Assembly (NCBI GenBank): GCA_028723525.1
Contig: JAQYET010000060.1
Span: 124,001-188,000 of the forward strand
From: Prevotellaceae bacterium
GTDB taxonomy: Bacteria; Bacteroidota; Bacteroidia; Bacteroidales; Bacteroidaceae
Length of the DNA: 64,000 nt
Reading direction: 5' to 3'
Part shown: positions 50,037-58,232 of the stretch, piece by piece
Numbering within the stretch: position 1 is the stretch's first letter
How the letters are laid out: each line of letters opens with the position of its first letter
Notes under the pieces: model-generated
What the model saw: the letters and a program-made list of their open reading frames with translations, nothing else
Database searches by the model: none
Told to the model about the DNA's origin: nothing
Position numbers and translations under genes: made by a program

Positions 50037-51848
50037 TTGGCTTCAATCCCCTATCTTGATATACAAAACCTTACAAAGTCTTTCGGAGAATTGCTGCTCT
50101 TCGAAAATCTTAACATGAGCATTGCCGAAGGGCAACGCATCGGACTTGTGGCAAAGAACGGCACTGGCAAGAGCACTCTGCTATCAATTATCAACGGCGA
50201 GGAGGGATACGATAGTGGCGAAATAATATTCCGCCGCGACCTTCGCGTGGGATATCTTGACCAGTCGCCACACTTCGACCCTGACGAAAGTGTGCTGGAT
50301 GCCTGCTTCAATCATAAAGGAGAAGAGGAAAGAGTACTTAAAGCAAAGCAAATCCTAACACAGCTGAAAATAAGAAACCTAAATCAGCCGATGCGCGAAC
50401 TGAGCGGCGGACAGCAGAAGCGCGTGGCTCTTGCCAATGTACTTATCACCGAACCCGACCTGCTGATACTCGACGAACCGACCAATCACCTCGACCTTGA
50501 CATGATTGAGTGGCTTGAGGGGTTTCTTAACCGTGGCAACAAGACTCTGCTTATGGTGACACACGACCGCTTTTTCTTAGACCGTGTGTGCAATATCATA
50601 ATGGAACTTGACGACCAAACCATATACACGTATCGCGGGAACTACAGTTACTATCTCTGCAAACGACAGGAACGTATTGATAACAAACGAGCCGAGATAA
50701 CACGGGCTAACAATCTCTATCGCCGCGAACTGGAGTGGATGCGCCGCCAACCGCAGGCTCGCGGACACAAAGCACGATACCGTGAAGAGGCATTCGTTGA
50801 CCTTGAAAAAGTGGCAAAGCAGCGCATAGAGGAACGACAAATGCGCCTGAAACGCTCTAATGTTTACATCGGAAGCAAGATTTTCGAGAGCCAATATGTT
50901 TCAAAAACATTCAATGAAGGCACGGAGGAGCAAATTACGATACTCAAAGACTTCTACTATAACTTCGCCCGTTTCGAGAAAATGGGCATCATCGGTAACA
51001 ACGGAACAGGCAAAAGCACGTTCATAAAACTTCTGCTGGGTGCCGAACAGCCCGATAGCGGACGCTTTGACATTGGCGACACGGTGCGATTTGGATATTT
51101 CTCGCAAGAGGGACTGCAGTTTAACGAACAGCAGAAAGTGATAGATGTTGTAACCGACATTGCCGAATACATAGACCTCGGAAGCGGACGCCACCTCACG
51201 GCATCACAGTTCCTGCAACATTTCCTGTTCTCGCCCGAACAACAACACAACTATGTGTATAAACTTTCGGGAGGTGAGAGACGTAAACTCTATCTCTGCA
51301 CTGTGCTGATGCGTAACCCGAACTTTCTCGTTCTCGACGAACCGACAAACGACCTCGACATACAAACCCTGCAAATTCTTGAAGAATATTTTCAGGATTT
51401 CCCGGGATGTGTAATCGTAGTGAGCCACGACCGATATTTCATGGATAAGGTCGTAGATCATCTTCTTGTGTTTAAAGGCGGGGGTGAGATAAAGGATTTT
51501 CCCGGAAACTACACTCAATTCCGGCAGTGGTCTGCCATGCAAAGCAAAGAGGAGGGAGCGGAAAATTCAAAGAAAAATACAAATAACAAGAGGGGTATTG
51601 CCAACACGAAATCTTCTGTGCCGGAGAAGCCTCGCCGACTGACATACAAGGAGCGCATCGAAATGCAGCAGTTGGAAAAGGATATAGAGACGCTCGAAGC
51701 CGAACAACGGTTGCTGGAAGAACAACTGTGCAGCGGACAACTCAGCATCGAAGACCTCACAGCCAAGAGCATACGGCTGCCTAAACTGAAAGAAAAAATA
51801 GATGAAAAAAGTATCAGGTGGCTCGAACTGTCGGAAATTGACAGTTGA
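50037..51848 (+). CDS. ABC-F family ATPase (Uup-like)
   Basis: A 603-residue soluble protein with two ABC domains. Walker A is in AKNGTGKST (first) and GNNGTGKST (second), signatures are LSGGQQKR and LSGGERRK, and Walker B/H-loop pairs end in DEPTNHLD and DEPTNDLD. The linker region RRELEWMRRQPQARGHKAR is the ABC-F ribosome-binding element. The about 80-residue C-terminal coiled coil is of Uup type. Translation starts at TTG 50037, preceded by AAGGA, since no ATG gives the conserved N-terminus. It likely resolves stalled ribosomes. Confidence 0.92.
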   Translation: MASIPYLDIQNLTKSFGELLLFENLNMSIAEGQRIGLVAKNGTGKSTLLSIINGEEGYDSGEIIFRRDLRVGYLDQSPHFDPDESVLDACFNHKGEEERVLKAKQILTQLKIRNLNQPMRELSGGQQKRVALANVLITEPDLLILDEPTNHLDLDMIEWLEGFLNRGNKTLLMVTHDRFFLDRVCNIIMELDDQTIYTYRGNYSYYLCKRQERIDNKRAEITRANNLYRRELEWMRRQPQARGHKARYREEAFVDLEKVAKQRIEERQMRLKRSNVYIGSKIFESQYVSKTFNEGTEEQITILKDFYYNFARFEKMGIIGNNGTGKSTFIKLLLGAEQPDSGRFDIGDTVRFGYFSQEGLQFNEQQKVIDVVTDIAEYIDLGSGRHLTASQFLQHFLFSPEQQHNYVYKLSGGERRKLYLCTVLMRNPNFLVLDEPTNDLDIQTLQILEEYFQDFPGCVIVVSHDRYFMDKVVDHLLVFKGGGEIKDFPGNYTQFRQWSAMQSKEEGAENSKKNTNNKRGIANTKSSVPEKPRRLTYKERIEMQQLEKDIETLEAEQRLLEEQLCSGQLSIEDLTAKSIRLPKLKEKIDEKSIRWLELSEIDS

Positions 51849-51940
51849 TACACCTGAAAAGATACATGATAGACCAAAAATAGCGCATCAAAAGAAATAT
51901 CTTGCACGATAAACACTGAACAGAAGTTAAAATAACAATT

Positions 51941-51960
51941 ATCGCAAGCGATACTAATTA
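51941..51960 (+). promoter_or_regulatory. Operator-like site 1, peroxide operon
   Basis: ATCGCAAGCGATACTAATTA: a 12-bp near-palindrome (ATCGC-AA-GCGAT) followed by ACTAATTA. It is repeated at 51984 with the centre inverted to TT, 43 bp away, about four helical turns. It probably binds the MarR/OhrR regulator encoded two genes downstream. Confidence 0.65.
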
Positions 51961-51983
51961 AAAGGTGTTAATGTTCAAACTAA

Positions 51984-52003
51984 ATCGCTTGCGATACTAA
52001 TTA
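51984..52003 (+). promoter_or_regulatory. Operator-like site 2, overlapping the -33 region
   Basis: ATCGCTTGCGATACTAATTA repeats site 1 except for the central two bases. Its TTG (51989-51991) lies 19 bp before the -7 box at 52011 and so is the best candidate -33 element. Binding here would block RNA polymerase directly. Confidence 0.65.
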
Positions 52004-52010
52004 TTTTGCT

Positions 52011-52018
52011 TATCTTTG
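52011..52018 (+). promoter_or_regulatory. -7 promoter box for the peroxide operon
   Basis: TATCTTTG matches TAnnTTTG, with the -33 TTG inside operator 2 at the standard 19-bp spacing. The leader before the 52094 start is about 70 nt. Confidence 0.7.
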
Positions 52019-52093
52019 CATTGTCAAACGAGAATGGATACTCTCAAGACAATGAAACATTTCATTATTAACAACAAATAAACAACAAGCAGT

Positions 52094-52267
52094 ATGAAGG
52101 AAAAAGTGTTACAGGCGATGCGCGATGCCGGAAAACCGGTATCTGCAGGAGAGATAGCAAAATCATTGGATGCCGACCGCAAGGAAGTTGACAAGGCTTT
52201 TGCCGAGTTGAAAAAAGAAGGAGCTATAGTTTCTCCTGTACGTTGCAAATGGGAGCCAAGCAAGTGA
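52094..52267 (+). CDS. Small winged-helix-like protein (57 aa)
   Basis: A 57-residue protein, too short for most gene finders. It reads MKEKVLQAMRDAGKPVSAGE at the start, then a helix-turn-helix pattern (GEIAKSLDADRKEVDKAFAE) and a strand-turn ending in SPVRCKWEPSK, as in minimal winged-helix domains. It holds a single Cys (about 52), of interest in a redox operon. It is the first gene after the operators, and its TGA overlaps a GTG that may start the peroxidase gene. Function is not known; a DNA-binding cofactor is one possibility. Confidence 0.75.
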   Translation: MKEKVLQAMRDAGKPVSAGEIAKSLDADRKEVDKAFAELKKEGAIVSPVRCKWEPSK

Positions 52268-52920
52268 TTAGCAACAAACTAATGATAATGGTCGTGGTCT
52301 TGCTCACAATGCTCGGCTACAGCCAGAAAATAAATAGTAACAACATAAGTAATAGAAAAGAAAAGGTTATGAACACAGTTTATGATTTCAATCTGAAAGA
52401 TAAAAAAGGTAACGAAGTTAGTCTCTCTGAATATAAAGGCAAGGTATTGATGATTGTCAACACAGCCACCGGTTGCGGTTTCACACCACAATATGAGGTT
52501 TTGGAAGACATGTATAAAAGAATGAAGGCGGACGGTCTTGAGATATTAGACATCCCTTGTAACCAGTTCGGACATCAGGCTCCCGGCACCGACGAGGAGA
52601 TTACGCAGTTCTGTACAATGAAGTTCGGCACCGACTTCCCGCAGTTCCAAAAGAGCGATGTTAACGGGAAAAACGAACTTCCACTCTACACATGGCTGAA
52701 GAGCCGGAAGGGTTGTGCGGGTTCTTTCGATGCCGAAACTTCAGCAATCATGGAGAAACTCTACAACGAGAGCAATGACGAGCCTCGCAAGAAAGACGAC
52801 ATCCAGTGGAATTTCACCAAGTTCATCATCAACCGTCAAGGCGAAGTAGTTGCAAGATTTGAGGCTAATGCTGACATGAAGCAGGTGGAAGAGTGCATCG
52901 CAACACTGTTGAAACAGTAA
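52264..52920 (+). CDS. Glutathione peroxidase-family thiol peroxidase
   Basis: A peroxidase of the Gpx family with Cys in NTATGCGFTPQYE, the FPCNQF-type motif as IPCNQFGHQAPG, and WNFTKFIINRQG. The start is uncertain. The GTG at 52264 overlaps the upstream stop (GTGA) and gives MISNK followed by a hydrophobic stretch (LMIMVVVLLTMLGYSQ), a plausible signal peptide, for 218 residues. The ATG at 52369 gives 183 residues and a cytoplasmic protein, and is preceded by an A-rich site. Either way it removes organic hydroperoxides. Confidence 0.88.
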   Translation: MISNKLMIMVVVLLTMLGYSQKINSNNISNRKEKVMNTVYDFNLKDKKGNEVSLSEYKGKVLMIVNTATGCGFTPQYEVLEDMYKRMKADGLEILDIPCNQFGHQAPGTDEEITQFCTMKFGTDFPQFQKSDVNGKNELPLYTWLKSRKGCAGSFDAETSAIMEKLYNESNDEPRKKDDIQWNFTKFIINRQGEVVARFEANADMKQVEECIATLLKQ

Positions 52921-52941
52921 TACCAACATATTCACTCAGTG

Positions 52942-52967
52942 TCCCGATACTTTCGAAAGTATCGGGA
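52942..52967 (+). terminator. Perfect 26-bp palindrome after the peroxidase gene
   Basis: A perfect inverted repeat (TCCCGATACTTTC with its complement) folds to a 12-bp stem and is followed by TTTGATT. It separates the peroxidase gene from the OhrR gene and may cut read-through to the regulator. Confidence 0.75.
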
Positions 52968-52997
52968 TTTGATTATTAAATACCGTAACCATAAAAG

Positions 52998-53477
52998 ATG
53001 AATAATAACGAGCAACTCAAACTTGAAAATCAACTCTGCTTCCGTCTTTACACGGCAGCCCGACTGATTGTTCAGGCCTACGAACCGTTTTTGAAGCCGC
53101 ATGGCATCACATACACCCAGTATTTGGTGCTGTTGGTGTTATGGGATACTGACAATCAGCCGATAAACGATATTGGCAAACGGCTGCTATTGGGCATAAA
53201 CACCACCTCACCGCTAATAAAACGTATGGAAAAACAGGGACTCGTGGCACGTCATGGCAGTGATACCGACAAGCGTCAGCAGATTGTTTACCTCACCCAA
53301 AAGGGTAAGGACATGAAAAAAATCGCAGCAGAAATACCGGAGTGTATGACAGAAAACATCAGGTCGTGCAATATCGAACCGGGAAAACTCATGACAATAA
53401 TACCAATTCTTGACGATTTCATCGATAAAATGAACCGCAGAGAACATCATTTGCCGACCTCTACAGAGCAAGAATAA
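52998..53477 (+). CDS. ohrR: OhrR-type MarR regulator, organic peroxide sensor
   Basis: A 159-residue MarR-family repressor of the OhrR type. The N-terminal LENQLCFRLYTAAR motif has the reactive Cys14, and Tyr28 and Tyr39 sit where the B. subtilis sensor has Tyr29 and Tyr40 (its Cys is 15). The winged helix contains LLLGINTTSPLIKRMEKQGLV and RQQIVYLTQKG. Additional Cys116 and Cys124 are candidates for a resolving cysteine. It is in the same operon as its presumed targets and likely binds the two sites near 51941-52003. Confidence 0.92.
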   Translation: MNNNEQLKLENQLCFRLYTAARLIVQAYEPFLKPHGITYTQYLVLLVLWDTDNQPINDIGKRLLLGINTTSPLIKRMEKQGLVARHGSDTDKRQQIVYLTQKGKDMKKIAAEIPECMTENIRSCNIEPGKLMTIIPILDDFIDKMNRREHHLPTSTEQE

Positions 53478-53483
53478 ATCAAT

Positions 53484-53515
53484 AATGGCTGCCCTTTCGG
53501 ACAGCCATTTATTGT
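53484..53515 (+). terminator. Terminator after ohrR
   Basis: An 11-bp stem with one mismatch (53484-53494 with 53499-53509) and a TTTC loop is followed by TATTGTTT. It closes the peroxide operon. Confidence 0.75.
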
Positions 53516-53653
53516 TTCCACGCCGTAAATATAATATGAATGAACATCATTTCAACCAATCATTATAAGACGTAAGGATTGTAAAAACAACATGAAAGGG
53601 CTGTAAACATAAAAATAAGTGAATAAAAATTATTTTATAAATAACTTTATTGT

Positions 53654-53661
53654 TACCTTTG
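53654..53661 (+). promoter_or_regulatory. -7 promoter box for the AspT-like gene
   Basis: TACCTTTG matches TAnnTTTG exactly, 24 bp ahead of the ATG at 53686. It shows that the longer frame from 53650 is not the start. Confidence 0.7.
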
Positions 53662-53685
53662 CACCCAAACTTTTCACACTTTTTT

Positions 53686-55374
53686 ATGGACTGGTTATTT
53701 GATTTATTTACAACTACTGACTCGGTTGCACACATCGTGCTTTTGTACTCTCTTGTTATCGCAGTTGGTGTCTTGCTGGGCAAGATAAAAATCGGCGGCA
53801 TTTCACTCGGCGTAACATTCGTTCTCTTTGCCGGAATAGTTGCAGGACATTTCGGCTTCACTGCTCCCCTAAACATCATCTCGTTCATTCAGGAATTTGG
53901 TCTCGTACTATTCGTTTTCATGATTGGTTTGCAGGTAGGACCCGGTTTCTTCGAAAGTTTCGGCTCTGCCGGACTGCGACTTAACGCCCTCGCAATCACC
54001 ATTATCATACTGAACGTGATAGTGATGTTTGTCTGTTACTTTGTCTTTTTCGACACCTCCGACCACAACAACCTGCCCATGATGGTGGGAACGCTCTACG
54101 GTGCAGTTACCAACACTCCGGGACTTGGTGCTGCAAACGAGGCACTTAACAGTGTTTTCACCAACGTAAAGCCCCCACAGATTGCCTCCGGATATGCTTG
54201 TGCCTATCCACTCGGCGTTGTCGGCATCATAGGAGCAACTATTCTAATAAGGTATATTTGCAAGGTGAAACTCAAGAATGAAGAAAACGAACTCGAACTT
54301 AAAGAAAATCTCAACGCAAATGTTAAACCTCGCCAACTGCATCTGCAGGTTTCCAATACTTATCTTGAGGGAAAAACACTGAAACAGATACACAGTTTTC
54401 TCAATCGCGACTTTGTTTGCAGTCGCATACTTCATGATGGGCATGTTAGCATACCAAACCGTGACACAATATTCCATCTCGACGACCAACTCCTCGTGGT
54501 ATGTACCGAGGCTGACACAGAGGCGATAATAGCATTCATCGGACCGGAGATAAACGTGGAATGGGAAAAACAAGACATGCCGTTGGTGAGCAAACGAATA
54601 CTAATAACGAACCCGAGCATTAACGGAAAAAGTCTCGTTGACCTACATTTGTCGCGAGTTCACGGCGTAAATGTCACCAGAGTGACACGCCACGGCATGG
54701 ATCTCTTTGCCAGCGCATCACTACCGCTTCAGGTAGGCGACCGCATAATGGTTGTTGGTCCGGAAGATTCGGTTAACCGTGTTGCTAGCATGATGGGCAA
54801 TTCGATACGCCGTCTTGAGACTCCTAACATCGCAACAATCTTCATCGGAATAATAACCGGAATATTGTTCGGTTCTCTTCCGATAGCCATTCCCGGCATG
54901 CCGGTACCTTTGAAACTCGGTATCGCCGGCGGTCCGCTCATCATTGCCATTCTCATCGGAAGATATGGTTACAAGATACACCTCGTTACATATACCACGA
55001 CATCTGCCAACATGATGCTTCGAGAAATCGGATTGGTGCTCTTCCTCGCAAGTGTGGGGATAAAAGCCGGTGCCGACTTCTGGGCCACTGTCGCCGAAGG
55101 CGATGGATTGCTCTACGTGCTGACCGGTTTTCTGATAACCGTGCTGCCTATTCTTATAATCGGTCCGTTGGCACTTTTGCGTTTCAAACTCAACTATTTC
55201 ACAGTAATGGGAATGATTGCCGGCAGTTACACCGACCCTCCCGCACTTGCATACGCCAATGCGTCGTGTTCTAAAGAGGCACCGGCAGTGGGCTATTCAA
55301 CGGTATATCCGCTAAGTATGTTTCTGCGAATTTTTGCTGCCCAAACAATTATACTCGTATGCTGTGGCATCTGA
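53686..55374 (+). CDS. AspT/YidE-family transporter with two RCK_C domains
   Basis: A 562-residue membrane antiporter-like protein. Two inverted membrane halves (about 10-180 and 375-562, each with the AspT/YidE duplication: [18 protein letters not shown] and [18 protein letters not shown]) flank two TrkA-C/RCK_C domains (about 205-285 and 295-370) that likely sense a ligand. The family includes aspartate:alanine exchangers, but substrates are mostly unknown. The ATG at 53686 is fixed by the promoter. It is followed after 23 bp by a LuxR-type regulator. Confidence 0.9.
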   Translation: MDWLFDLFTTTDSVAHIVLLYSLVIAVGVLLGKIKIGGISLGVTFVLFAGIVAGHFGFTAPLNIISFIQEFGLVLFVFMIGLQVGPGFFESFGSAGLRLNALAITIIILNVIVMFVCYFVFFDTSDHNNLPMMVGTLYGAVTNTPGLGAANEALNSVFTNVKPPQIASGYACAYPLGVVGIIGATILIRYICKVKLKNEENELELKENLNANVKPRQLHLQVSNTYLEGKTLKQIHSFLNRDFVCSRILHDGHVSIPNRDTIFHLDDQLLVVCTEADTEAIIAFIGPEINVEWEKQDMPLVSKRILITNPSINGKSLVDLHLSRVHGVNVTRVTRHGMDLFASASLPLQVGDRIMVVGPEDSVNRVASMMGNSIRRLETPNIATIFIGIITGILFGSLPIAIPGMPVPLKLGIAGGPLIIAILIGRYGYKIHLVTYTTTSANMMLREIGLVLFLASVGIKAGADFWATVAEGDGLLYVLTGFLITVLPILIIGPLALLRFKLNYFTVMGMIAGSYTDPPALAYANASCSKEAPAVGYSTVYPLSMFLRIFAAQTIILVCCGI

Positions 55375-55397
55375 CACGGCTGTAAAACATCTGAAAA

Positions 55398-55982
55398 ATG
55401 GAACGTCCTAAATTCGCTATCATCGACCCTAACACGTTGTCGGTACTGGGATTGAAACAAATCCTGCAGAACGTTATGCCTATAATTGATGTGCTGTCTT
55501 TCCATTCGCTCGCAGAATTTGAGACAAGCAAGCCCGAACAGTTCGCGCATATCTTCGTAGCCATGAACATTGTTCTCGACAATCGCAGTTTCTTCATCGA
55601 ACAAGTGAAACGGACAATCGTGCTCACCACTTCGCAAGACACACAGATAAGCGGCTTTAAATCTATCTGCATAAACGTTCCCGAAAAGCAACTCATACGT
55701 TCCATACTAATGATGCACAGCGGAGGACACCCCAAAGGGGCACACCTGCCGCAACTCCCTGAAAGCCTGAACAGGCAAATTCTGACAGGTCGCGAATTAG
55801 AGGTGATGTCGCTGATAGTACAGGGTTTCATCAACAAAGAGATTGCCGACAAGTTGAACATCGGTCTCACCACAGTGATAACTCATCGCAAGAATATAAT
55901 GGACAAGCTCGGTATGAAGAGCGTATCTGCACTGACCATCTATGCCGTCATGCACGGTTACGTTGACATCAGCAAGATATGA
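55398..55982 (+). CDS. LuxR/NarL-type regulator with degenerate receiver
   Basis: A 194-residue DNA-binding protein. The C-terminal helix-turn-helix (about 130-190, LTGRELEVMSLIVQGFINKE) is a clear GerE/LuxR domain. The N-terminal 110 residues resemble a receiver domain (FAIIDPN at 6-12, TIVLTTS at 73-79), but the expected phospho-acceptor Asp after the third strand is replaced (HIFVAMN, 51-57) and the Lys is missing. So it is probably not phosphorylated and may be controlled by level or ligand. It is cotranscribed with the transporter gene. Confidence 0.85.
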   Translation: MERPKFAIIDPNTLSVLGLKQILQNVMPIIDVLSFHSLAEFETSKPEQFAHIFVAMNIVLDNRSFFIEQVKRTIVLTTSQDTQISGFKSICINVPEKQLIRSILMMHSGGHPKGAHLPQLPESLNRQILTGRELEVMSLIVQGFINKEIADKLNIGLTTVITHRKNIMDKLGMKSVSALTIYAVMHGYVDISKI

Positions 55983-56032
55983 CATCCTCGAAAGGCATCA
56001 CAAGTCATGCACTATGATATATTCCTGTTTAC

Positions 56033-56113
56033 AATTTCGCCGAATTTGCTGACCAAATTCGGCGAAATTGCTTTGTAAAATCGGCGATTTTGGTCATTAA
56101 AATCGCCGATTTT
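56033..56113. repeat. Phased 22-bp repeat array D (two perfect hairpins)
   Basis: Units start at 56033, 56055, 56077 and 56099: AATTTCGCCGAATTT, AAATTCGGCGAAATT, AAAATCGGCGATTTT and AAAATCGCCGATTTT. Unit 2 is the exact reverse complement of unit 1, and unit 4 that of unit 3. Each pair therefore folds into a perfect 15-bp stem with a 7-nt loop (GCTGACC and GGTCATT); the middle spacer is GCTTTGT. It starts 50 bp past the luxR-like stop, upstream of the codirectional lactate permease gene. Confidence 0.92.
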
Positions 56114-56293
56114 ATACTCTTGTTGCATACCAAACTTCCTACGGCTGCTATCCTTTCAGTAAACGATAGGATGCCGACCCAAACAACACAAGTCCGAAGG
56201 ACATCCAGAGATTATTTTATTACATATTGAGGATAAAAATTAAGAATTGACAAAAAATATAGCACAAATGTTTTTATTTAGGATTTTTATTTA

Positions 56294-56301
56294 TATATTT
56301 G
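56294..56301 (+). promoter_or_regulatory. -7 promoter box for the lactate permease gene
   Basis: TATATTTG matches TAnnTTTG, about 105 bp ahead of the ATG. It lies 180 bp after array D. Confidence 0.55.
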
Positions 56302-56407
56302 TACCGGTTTTCTGTCATGAGGTGTCGTTTTGTGAAACAATTACACATCCAAGTTTGATATTTACACCGAATACTTATATAAATATTTACACTAAAAAAA
56401 CATTTTT

Positions 56408-57985
56408 ATGTCAGCTATTGTATCAATCGTTCCGATCATCCTACTGTTTGTCCTCATGTTAGGTTTCAAGATGGCAGGTCACAAGAGTGCGTTCATAACT
56501 CTTGTAGTAACAATTTTATTGGCACTCTTTGTTGCGCCAGCAATGAACATGGTTCCGGAGAAGTTCCAAGATGCTTCAATATTCGGAGTGGTGGGTTGGA
56601 GTTTTGCCGAAGGCGTATTCAAAGCCCTCTTCCCTATCCTCATCATCATTATGATGGCACTCTACAGTTACAACATCCTCCTCGAAACCAAGGAAATAGA
56701 AGTTATCAAGGCTCAGTTTACAAGCATTTCCGATGATAAAGGCGTAGTGGTATTGCTCATGGTATGGGGCTTTGGCGGACTGCTTGAGGGAATGGCTGGC
56801 TTCGGTACTGCCGTTGCAATTCCGGCAGCCATACTAATCGGACTCGGTTTCAAGCCGATGTTCTCAGCACTCGTGGCTCTCATAGCCAACACCGTGGCAG
56901 TTGCATTCGGGGCTGTCGGCGTTCCCGTGACCACTCTGTGTAATGAGGTTACGGCAGGAGGAGCAGCTCCGGCAGAATTCATCTCGCAAACCTCGTCATT
57001 CATAGTAATACAGTTAGTTGCGCTATTCTTCATCATCCCATTTATCATACTTATGATAACCGACCGCAAGGCGATTGTCAAGAACATCATGCTTTCGCTG
57101 TGGACAGGCATCATATCGTTTGCAGTGCAGTATGCCTGCGCCCGCTTCCTTGGTGCAGAGACACCTGCAATATTGGGGTCGATAGCAGCAATCATCGCTA
57201 TTATAATCTATGCAAAACTGTTTGTCAAGAGTAAGGAAACAGAAAACGGTGAAAAGAAAGAAACGAAAACTTATACCTTCAGTCAGACTTTCCGAGCATG
57301 GAGTGTATATTTCTTCATTCTCGTATTCATCCTGATAAGCGGAGCTTTATGTCCTCCGGTTAATGCTTTCTTAAAAACGCACCTTGTTACGAAACTCACA
57401 CTTCCGGTAATCGGCTCTACGGTTTCGTTCGGTTGGATAAGCAACGCCGGACTCATGCTCTTCCTCGGTGCCACCATAGGAGGTATGATTCAGGGAATGA
57501 GTTTCACAAAACTTATGGTATTGCTTGCACGCACCGTTGTCAAGAGCAACAAGACGATAGTCACAATCGTAAGTCTGATAGCCCTGTCATCGGTAATGAA
57601 CAACTCCGGAATGATTAACTCCATAGCCGTTGGTCTGGTGGCTCTCACCGGTTCGTTCTATCCGTTCTTTGCTCCGCTCATCGGTGCTATCGGGACTTTC
57701 GTCACCGGTTCAGACACTTCAGCAAACATTTTGTTCGGCAAACTACAGGCAAACGTTGCCTCACAGCTCGGTCTTACGCCTGACCAATCTACATGGCTCG
57801 TGGCTTCAAACACTACCGGAGCTACCGGAGGAAAGATGATTTCACCGCAGAGCATTGCCATTGCCACGGCAGCATGCGACATGGAAGGGAAAGACGGTGA
57901 TATTCTGAAGTCTGCAATCCCATACGCTGCGCTATATATCATAATATCAGGCATAATGGTTTACTTCGGATTGAACATCATATAA
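56408..57985 (+). CDS. lctP: L-lactate permease (LctP family)
   Basis: A 525-residue secondary transporter with about 12-14 helices. The conserved GFGGLLEGMAGFGTAVAIPA (about 117-136) and AFGAVGVPVTTL motifs identify the LctP family, and the second half repeats the pattern with FVTGSDTSANILFG. It probably takes up or releases L-lactate with protons. It stands alone with its own promoter and terminator. Confidence 0.93.
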   Translation: MSAIVSIVPIILLFVLMLGFKMAGHKSAFITLVVTILLALFVAPAMNMVPEKFQDASIFGVVGWSFAEGVFKALFPILIIIMMALYSYNILLETKEIEVIKAQFTSISDDKGVVVLLMVWGFGGLLEGMAGFGTAVAIPAAILIGLGFKPMFSALVALIANTVAVAFGAVGVPVTTLCNEVTAGGAAPAEFISQTSSFIVIQLVALFFIIPFIILMITDRKAIVKNIMLSLWTGIISFAVQYACARFLGAETPAILGSIAAIIAIIIYAKLFVKSKETENGEKKETKTYTFSQTFRAWSVYFFILVFILISGALCPPVNAFLKTHLVTKLTLPVIGSTVSFGWISNAGLMLFLGATIGGMIQGMSFTKLMVLLARTVVKSNKTIVTIVSLIALSSVMNNSGMINSIAVGLVALTGSFYPFFAPLIGAIGTFVTGSDTSANILFGKLQANVASQLGLTPDQSTWLVASNTTGATGGKMISPQSIAIATAACDMEGKDGDILKSAIPYAALYIIISGIMVYFGLNII

Positions 57986-58012
57986 GCATTCGGATAACAC
58001 TGAATTGGCAAT

Positions 58013-58060
58013 AAATAAAAGCAGTCGGATGAGTATGAAAATCGTCCGACTGCTTTTTAT
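58013..58060 (+). terminator. Terminator after lctP
   Basis: A 13-bp perfect stem (58017-58029 with 58045-58057) with a 15-nt loop is followed by a T-run. The A-run on the other side would also let it work in reverse. Confidence 0.85.
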
Positions 58061-58164
58061 TTCATCGTTTTGTGTTACTGTATTACATTTACATCCGGGT
58101 AGAATTGCCGCATCGTTGTTCCTCCCGGAAGTGCATATCGGAAAGCAACAGCTATAAAACAACG

Positions 58165-58207
58165 GCAAAAAAGAATGGCTACACCGTGAAATACGATGCA
58201 GCCATTC
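58165..58207 (-). terminator. Terminator after the TonB-dependent receptor gene
   Basis: On the minus strand an 11-bp stem with one mismatch (58197-58207 with 58173-58183) is followed by TTTTTTGC. It lies 26 bp past the receptor stop. Confidence 0.75.
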
Positions 58208-58232
58208 GGTTCAAAAATCAATCGTTTATATA

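Larger units (their letters stand above)
55983..56407. other. 425-bp intergenic region between luxR-like gene and lctP
   Basis: No gene is seen. It holds repeat array D (56033-56113) and the permease promoter box (56294-56301). The rest is AT-rich. A weak 5-bp hairpin near 56148-56175 is not convincing. Confidence 0.65.
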
